A DNA stretch of 12,723 bases from NCBI GenBank assembly GCA_004151065.3, contig NWUY0300052185.1:23114-35836 (forward strand), written 5' to 3'. How positions within the stretch are numbered: the stretch's first letter is position 1; every line of letters starts with the position of its first letter. Source of the stretch: Larix sibirica. Taxonomy: Eukaryota > Streptophyta > Pinopsida > Pinales > Pinaceae. Shown here piece by piece: positions 7,400-12,723 of this stretch. The position numbers and the translations under genes are program-made. Under the pieces are notes generated by a model. The model did not search any database and had not been told where the DNA came from. It saw only the letters and a list, made by a program, of their open reading frames with translations.

Positions 7400-8135
7400 C
7401 AAAAACGAGGACTTAGTTCCTTGGGTTTGAGCATATAGTTATCCATTTCCTTTTAAGGTGCAATTCTTTTTGTTGGCAACACCATTTTGTTGTGGTGCAT
7501 GTGGAATAATGTGTTGCGTTTGGATACCTTGTTTAGTGTAGTAAGTGTTAAACTGTGTTGACATATTTTCCCTCATTTTCTATTTTTAGCTTTTCATGTT
7601 GATGTCCAAACTATTTTTCTACAAGGGCCTTAAAGGTAAAAAATATGTTGAAAACTTTGCTCTTGTGCTTTAAGAAGTAACCCCAAGTGTGTTTAGAGAA
7701 GTCATCAATGGAGGTTAAGAAATACCTAAACCTAGAGAAAGAAGCAGAAGGAAGTAGACCACACAAATCACTGTGCACATGTTGTAAGAGAGTGAACGTG
7801 TGCTAAGGGACATGTTTGTTGAAACTATCTTGGTGATGTTTGTTGAGAATGCAACCTAAACAAACACCATCCTTGCAAGAAATGAGGGGAATACTAGTGA
7901 CCATATTATGTTTGCATAGTTGTGGCAATGAGTGGTAGTTTAGGTGGCCAGGTCACTCATGCCAAAAATTGCTAATGTCATCACTATGAGCAATAATAAA
8001 AGGAAGAGAAGATGATCCTATGTTGTCAAACTTGTAGAATTTGGTCATATCATAGATTGTTCTTGATGCTACAATATTTCGAGTATCCCTCAAGTTCTTG
8101 GTTACAACTTGGTTAGCCAAAATATAGATTCATTG
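7400..8135 (-). pseudogene. Copia GAG-pre-integrase and integrase core, catalytically broken
   Basis: From right to left the minus strand gives NLRDTRNIVAS, then WHE*PGHLNYHSLPQLC and CKDGVCLGCILNKHH (the zinc-binding pre-integrase region). Next come HVHSDLCG (about 7759-7775), FLTSIDDFSKHTW, FKALVEK, KIENEGKYVNT and, after a frameshift near 7550, IPHAPQQNGVANKKN. Integrase joins the cDNA to host DNA with a D-D-E triad. The first Asp (in HSDLCG) is present. The second normally lies in TDNGGE, but the sequence reads IENEGK, so Asp has become Glu. The third normally lies in NGVAERKN and here reads NGVANKKN, so Glu has become Asn. A TGA replaces the Arg codon of the usual WHER. Loss of two of three catalytic residues plus stops shows that it is dead. 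Confidence 0.9.
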
Positions 8136-8201
8136 TGGATCTTGATCTACATACGGTGGATGGATGGGAACTAGGGTTTGAGATTGTAGGTCTGTCCAGC
8201 C

Positions 8202-10120
8202 ATGGAGGACATTGGTGGTACACTGGTGGATTACTCTGATGATTTTGCTGAGAGTGGTAGCATTTTCTATTGGGACAATGAGGTTAAAACTTCCACGGGT
8301 GACTCGCTTTGTACGTACTGATCAAATGAGGGTAAGTGGAGGGACCCGAAAGCCGTTATGGAAGCTGGTAATGGTTTTTCTCCATAGGTTAACTCTGTCA
8401 GAAGTTGTACGGATCTGGGCTAGCGATCTCCTTCTGACATGCAAGCTAGATTTTTCACTGGGTCTCGGGGTGATGGGCGTTCGTGCGAGGGAACGAGGTC
8501 TTCATTGCCCGTTGTGCGCTGATAGTAGCTTCACGAGCGGATTAGTCGATTCGATCCACCACCTTGTCCTTGCATGCTTTGCATTCATTGTCGTCAGTGC
8601 TGATGAATGACTCGAGGAATGCGTTGACTCATTCTAAGAAGGTAAGTGTATCTCTATCGCCTTCCTCAACTCTGAAGGTTCATACTGGTTATATTGCTTC
8701 GATGTTTTCTGGGGATTGTTCTCCTCCCTATGTGCACTCTGATACCAGAGGCAGAGGTTTCATTGGAAAGAATTTGTGTTTAGAAGAATTGCAAGCTACC
8801 TCCTGCTCTATTAAATCGATGGGTAAAAGATGGGGGAAGGTTCTGATTAATATGGTTCCTGGTCGTTCACTGGTGTTTGGTATTGATATTTCCGTGATAG
8901 ATATCCTGCAGCTCTCCTGTTGCATGTTGATTGGTAAATTCTGCGGTCATCGTTTTTCTGAAGGGGTGTTGAAGAAGTGGGTGGCGAACTCGTGGGGTTT
9001 TGTGATTAAAACACCGTTGGAGGTTCTTTTCCTTGCTCGTGGTTGGATTGGCTTTGAATTTCGCTCCCCTGAGGAGGTTGATAGCATTTTGCATAGAGTT
9101 TGGTTATTAGGATTGGCTCCTCTTGCTCTGAAACCTTGGCATCCATTATTTGACCCGTGGTCGGACTTCCTAGAGTCGTTTCCTATTTGGGTTAAAATAC
9201 CTTGCCTACATTGGAATTCTAGTCTACGGAGGGATTCAAAGCGATAGGGGATGCTATCAGTGAATTTGTTGTTGTCGATGCGGATCTCTTTGCCTTGCAA
9301 TGTTGTCGGTTACTAGGATTTTGGTGGAGGTAGATGCTCAACAGGGTCTGTTTGAATCCATTGACTTGGTGGTTGGTGATATTATATTTACTCAATAGTT
9401 GGAATTTTTTGAATGACCCCTTTCGATGTGCTCGATGTCATTTATATGGCCACGTGGTGGCGGACTGTGGTCAAAATTTTTCTAAGAAGATTTGGACCAA
9501 AAAAGCTACTCCTGTTGGAGATGATAGTACTACTTTCTACATGAATGATGTTTCCATGCAGGGTGACAAGGGTAAGGGCACTAAAAAGGTGGCTTAGGAG
9601 GAGGAAGTGATTGGGGATTTTGTGGTGCCTATTGAGGTTCCTCTTGTCCCCCCGCCGGTGAATAGTGCTGACCTTTTCAAGAACCTAGACCTATATACTA
9701 GCCAGGTGGATATTCTACAACAAATTTGGGAGAAACGCGGTGATGCTATGCTGGGTTTGATGATGGTCGAATCCCCTAAGAAAAAGGTGATGGAGGAGTT
9801 GGACGGTTGTCAACTTGGAAAGGAATTTGCCTTTTGTTCTTGGAGGTGAATTTGCTTTTAAGAAGGATGTGCTTGTAACTCGACTGATTTCGGAGAACTC
9901 GCTGGATTCACAAGGAAAATCTACTACTATGCGGGAAGGTAGGAGATCGGGATCTAGCTCTCGTGGACCTTATTTTCTTTGGATGCGTCTGAAAGGGGTT
10001 CTCGCATCTGGAGGCTTGGAAATGGATTCGAACCCTGTTTCTGCCAAGGTTGGGAGAAAATCTAAGATGACTCAAGCTCAGGGAAGAGCCAAGCGGGAAT
10101 TTCAGAGGGAAGACAAATGA
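8202..10120 (+). pseudogene. LINE B ORF1 remnant: nucleic-acid-binding protein (DUF4283-like plus CCHC knuckle)
   Basis: L1-type ORF1 proteins bind element RNA and form the ribonucleoprotein. I chose the ATG at 8202 because the frame opens MEDIGGTLVDYSDDFAESGS right after the leader; stops soon follow, so the first 350 bp are poorly supported. From about 8564 (frame 2) a long open stretch contains LIGKFCGHRFSEGVLKKWV, FLARGWIGFEF and PIWVKIPCLHW, which match the DUF4283 region of plant LINE ORF1. The frame then goes to 1 near 9215 (GFKAIGDAISEFVVVDAD), to 3 near 9305 (VTRILVEVDAQQGLFESIDL) and back to 1 near 9400 for the zinc knuckle. After an in-frame TAG at 9595-9597 the frame continues to 9849. 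The C-terminal part lies in frame 2 and ends with TGA at 10118-10120; it is basic (GRKSK, GRAKREFQREDK). Confidence 0.85.
9427..9468 (+). other. CCHC zinc knuckle of LINE B ORF1
   Basis: The residues CARCHLYGHVVADC fit C-x2-C-x4-H-x4-C exactly and are preceded by PFR, the usual lead-in. Such knuckles bind RNA or single-stranded DNA. All four zinc ligands are intact, although stops and frameshifts lie on both sides. Confidence 0.92.
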
Positions 10121-10169
10121 AACTTTCTGGGGTACTTAGAGCAGGAAAACTCCCTCAGGGTTTCCTGAA
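10121..10169 (+). other. LINE B inter-ORF spacer
   Basis: A 49-bp gap separates the ORF1 stop from the ORF2 start. The ORF1 stop overlaps another ATG (aATGA at 10117), which opens only a short frame that ends just before the ORF2 ATG. ORF2 of such elements is thought to be translated by reinitiation or by an unusual mechanism; nothing here shows which. Confidence 0.6.
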
Positions 10170-10870
10170 ATGAAGATCTCTTTTATTAATGTCCGTGGCC
10201 TAGGAGGGCAGGCCAAAGTGTTAGCCCTCAAGTGTTTTGTGGAGGTTGAACGTCTTGATATTTTGCTGTTACAAGAAACAATGATGAATGGGATGGAGGT
10301 TTTTGGTTTGTTAGGTAGGATTCTGTCGGGTATGGTGTTTTTTGTTGTGGATGCTGCTGGGAGATCGGGGGGCTTAGTATCGAGAGTATCGAAGAGGGTG
10401 AATGTTTTTAACTCCTTTGCCACTCGCTCTGTGTTGGGGGGTGAAATCCATTTGGAGGAATTGGATTGTTCTTTGCTTATTTTGAATATTTATGGACCAT
10501 ATGAAAACAAATTTGAATTTTGGCAATCTTTAATGAGGAAGGATTTTACGAAGGTAAGTAATGTGATTGCTGGTGGTGACCTGAATTTCACTCCGTCCTC
10601 TGAAGAAATTTGGGGTGAAGCTGCTCTCTTGGGCCCTCTGGGTCCCTTATTAGGGGAACTTTTTGATAAAGGAGACTGGATGGACATTAAGCATTTTGAA
10701 TTAAAGCCTACCTGGTGCAATAAGAGGACTGTCTCTTAAGGTATATATAAAAGACTTGATTGTTTTCTCATGAACATTAATTTAGCTGGTTGCTTGCAGT
10801 TTAGATCCGGGGTTGCTTCTTTGTTTTCTGATCACTTTCCTATTTGTCTTGAGTTGGGTCTTTCTGTGAA
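10170..10870 (+). other. AP-endonuclease-like domain of LINE B ORF2
   Basis: This domain nicks the target DNA to prime reverse transcription. The catalytic landmarks are present in order: Asn in INVRGL (residue 7), Glu in LLQET (residue 36), Tyr in NIYGPY (residue 109), Asp and Asn in GGDLNF (residues 137 and 139) and the terminal Asp-His pair in FSDHFP (codons at 10830-10835). The usual GDFN reads GDLN. An in-frame TAA at 10737, just after TWCNKRTVS, cuts off the final segment (IYKRLDCFL to SDHFP). The active-site residues are otherwise intact, so the inactivation may be comparatively recent. Confidence 0.9.
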
Positions 10871-11264
10871 GACGCCTGGGTCTCCTTTCAAATATAATTC
10901 TGAATGGGTTATGTTGATTTGTTTACAAGAGTTGGTTAGGAAAAAATGGAGACACTTGTATGATGGGAGGGGCTATGCTTGCATACAGATGGTTGAGTCT
11001 TTGAGGTTTCTGAAATCAGTGGTGGTGAAGTGGAACTTGGAAAGAAGGAAGCTTTGTGATGCAAGCTTGGTGGGTAATGAGAGCGATCTTAAGGTTTTGT
11101 ATGGGAAATCCTTCTTGTTTTTCCCCTCTGAAGAACATAAAGAAAGAACTGTGGAGTGTGAACAGAAGAAGAGTCGAATTCTCAATGAGTATGAAGTTGA
11201 GTGGAGACTTAAGAGCAGAGCATTATGGCTTCAGGCGGGGGACCAAAATACTAAATTTTTCAAC

Positions 11265-12723
11265 AAATGGCTTCTCATAGGAAATTTTTTAATTCTATTT
11301 GGGAAATGAAGAAAGCTGATGGACAGACCATGAAGGGTTTCACATAACTCTCTGAGGCTGCCGTGGAACACTTCAAGGAGATTTATTTTGAACCTAATCA
11401 TCAAGATATGATGGGCATGCTTTAGGTCATCGAAAAGTTCCCTAGGATGCTCAGTCAAAATCTTAAAGAGGAGCTTTTCATGGCGATTTCTTTGGAGGAG
11501 TTGAGCTCTGCATTAAAAGCTTTTTAGATGGATAAAAGCTTGGGACCTGATGGTTGGCCCTAGGAGTTTTTCCTAGACTTTTTTGATGTTGTGGGGGAGG
11601 ATTTATTGAAGATGGTGGAGGAAGTCAGAGTGACTGGGATCATTCCAACTTCCCTCAACTTGACTTTTTTGGCTTTGATTCCCAAAAAAGATAAACCAGA
11701 AAGCTTTGGTGACTTCAGGCCTATCTTGTTGTGCAATGGAGCTTATATGATTATGGCGAAAATTTTGGCACTTCGATTGAAGCCTCTTCTCGCCAGGTAC
11801 GTTTCTAATGAACAATTTGGTTTTCTCAAAGGTAGATCTATTTATGATGCTGTGGGATTTGCCCAGGAGGGGTTACACACAATTAAAACTGGTAATTTGA
11901 AGGTTGCTGCCTTAAAACTTGACCTGTCTAAGGCATATGATAAAGCTTCATGGCTGTTCTTGATGCTTGTCCTTTTGCACATTGGCTTTAACTTAGAATT
12001 GACCAATTGGATTATGTGTTGTGTGACCTCTCCCCATTTTGTTGTGCTCATTAATGGCTCTGGTTCTCTATATTTTAGATCCTCTAGGGGGTTGAGGCAG
12101 GGTTATCCTCTATCACCCTACCTTTTTTACTGATCATGGAAGGGTTCAACTGGATTATGAATGAGGATAAAGCCTTGGGCAATATCAGGGGTGTTTCTTT
12201 CAATGGCAGATTAACCTTACTCATTTGATGTTCGTTGATGACATTTTCTTGTTCTGTTTATAGTATACTCTACACTAGAATGTCAAAAAGTGAAAGTTAA
12301 TCTGGATATGTTCTACTTCTGGAAGGCAACTGGTATGGAGATTGGTGTGGGGAAATCTGTAGTCTATATTCTTGAGTCTCAGATGGATGACTCTATTTTT
12401 TGGAGGTCTTATTTTCCCTTTGAGTGCCTGAGTATGGACGAGGGGATTTAGTATCTAGGTTTTATTCTAAAACCTAACAGATATGGAAGAAAGGACTGGA
12501 GTTGGTTGGTGGCCAGGATTGAGGACAAGATTAATTTTTGGTGCAATTAGTGTTTCTCTAGGGGGGGTAGGTTGGTTTTGGTTAAAAGCGTACTGGAAGC
12601 TATTCCAGTGTATTGGAAAATGCTGGCTTTTATTCTTGTTTTTGTGCTGAATGATATAAAGAAGTTATGCTACAATTTTTTGTGGAGACAGAGTCCAGAG
12701 TATCTTGGTTTTCACTTGGTTAA
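11265..12723 (+). other. Reverse transcriptase domain of LINE B ORF2
   Basis: The motifs in order are LGPDGWP (near 11540), FLALIPKKDKPE and DFRPILLCN (near 11665-11740), FGFLKGRSIYDA, motif A KLDLSKAYDK (Asp codon at 11921), motif B SSRGLRQGYPLSP and motif C MFVDDIFLF (codons 12231-12242). All three catalytic aspartates (one in A, two in FVDD) survive. Four stops lie upstream of motif A between 11345 and 11563. Frameshifts after LSPYLF (near 12121) and just before motif C break the palm. The thumb region follows to the edge with GVGKSVVYILES and DWSWLVARIEDKI. Confidence 0.92.

Larger units (their letters stand above)
5640..8165 (-). mobile_element. Ty1/Copia retrotransposon internal fragment without LTRs
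   Basis: The minus strand carries Copia polyprotein domains in the canonical order: GAG-pre-integrase, integrase, linker, reverse transcriptase, start of RNase H. Gag and protease (expected to the right of 8165) and the end of RNase H plus the 3' LTR (expected left of 5640) are missing. On the right it stops at the 5' start of LINE B; on the left it runs into hAT sequence. No LTR, primer-binding site or polypurine tract is visible. Stops and frameshifts are frequent throughout, so it is an old dead fragment. Confidence 0.9.
8166..12723 (+). mobile_element. LINE B: L1-like non-LTR retrotransposon, 5' end to RT, cut by the window edge
   Basis: A long plus-strand LINE with a short 5' leader, ORF1 (8202-10120) and ORF2 (10170 to the window edge). 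ORF1 has a DUF4283-like domain and a CCHC zinc knuckle; ORF2 has an endonuclease followed by reverse transcriptase. This two-ORF plan is that of plant L1-like elements. Both ORFs carry stops and frameshifts, but long stretches remain readable, so it is less decayed than the Copia and hAT remnants. The 5' boundary lies between the end of Copia similarity (about 8135) and the ORF1 start. Whether a zf-RVT and RNase H follow, as in LINE A, cannot be seen. Confidence 0.9.
10170..12723 (+). pseudogene. LINE B ORF2 remnant: endonuclease and reverse transcriptase
   Basis: ORF2 starts at ATG 10170 with MKISFINVRGLGG, a standard LINE ORF2 opening. It stays in frame 3 to about 11264 with one stop (TAA 10737-10739). 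Next come frame 2 to 12120, frame 1 to about 12215, frame 3 across the catalytic FVDD, and frame 2 from 12293 to the edge. Additional stops are TAA 11345-11347 and TAGs at 11423, 11525, 11561, 12261, 12449 and 12548. The linker between endonuclease and RT carries SRALWLQAGDQNTKFF (about 11215-11262), typical of plant LINEs. The last 250 bp (YLGFILKPN, SRGGRLVLVK, CYNFLW) correspond to the segment with which LINE A opens. The protein is cut by the window edge and could not be made in any case. Confidence 0.92.

Noticed and set aside
8728-9300. Minus-strand ORFs of 65-117 codons opposite LINE B ORF1
   Set aside because: Antisense to the DUF4283-like region that is clearly coding on the plus strand; no independent motif.
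1-12723. Idea that LINE A and LINE B are two halves of one LINE split by later insertions
   Set aside because: Order is wrong for nesting: the C-terminal half comes first, both are on the plus strand, and they overlap in the RT thumb with different sequence.
1-12723. Defence system, biosynthetic cluster, CRISPR array or other novel multi-gene system
   Set aside because: The window is eukaryotic plant DNA with one partial housekeeping gene and decayed transposons; no gene cluster, spaced repeat array or operon-like layout is present.

Overview
The window is nuclear DNA from a land plant. The evidence is a plant-type BUB3 gene start with a GT-AG intron, surrounded by plant-type transposable elements: two L1-like LINEs, one Ty1/Copia element and one hAT transposase. 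One gene start drowned in old transposons, with an apparent intron that would exceed 10 kb, would suit a large-genome seed plant such as a gymnosperm. That lineage is an inference only.

Layout from left to right. (1) 1-~2030, plus strand: the 3' part of an L1-like LINE (LINE A), covering the end of the reverse transcriptase, a zf-RVT zinc-binding module, an RNase H domain and a 3' UTR. It is broken by stops and frameshifts. (2) ~2030-2286: BUB3 promoter and 5' UTR. (3) 2287-2651: the first two coding exons of BUB3, a WD40 mitotic checkpoint protein, split by a 108-nt intron. (4) 2652-~4400: AT-rich noncoding DNA, presumably BUB3 intron 2, with a diverged two-copy ~173-bp tandem duplication and T/A-rich low-complexity tracts. 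(5) ~4680-5615, minus strand: the C-terminal end of a decayed hAT transposase. (6) ~5640-8165, minus strand: an LTR-less fragment of a Copia polyprotein in the order GAG-pre-integrase, integrase, linker, reverse transcriptase, start of RNase H. (7) ~8166-12723, plus strand: a second LINE (LINE B) with a decayed ORF1 (DUF4283-like plus CCHC knuckle) and ORF2 (endonuclease, then reverse transcriptase), running off the right edge.

Only the BUB3 exons look functional: intact frame, good splice sites, good start context and a CpG-rich first exon. Every transposon has several stops, frameshifts or lost catalytic residues and should be non-autonomous. If the BUB3 gene is whole, regions 4-7 all lie in its second intron. 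If exon 3 is not found beyond the window, this is a truncated gene copy. I see no tRNA, rRNA, CRISPR array, bacterial-type operon or clearly new biological system.
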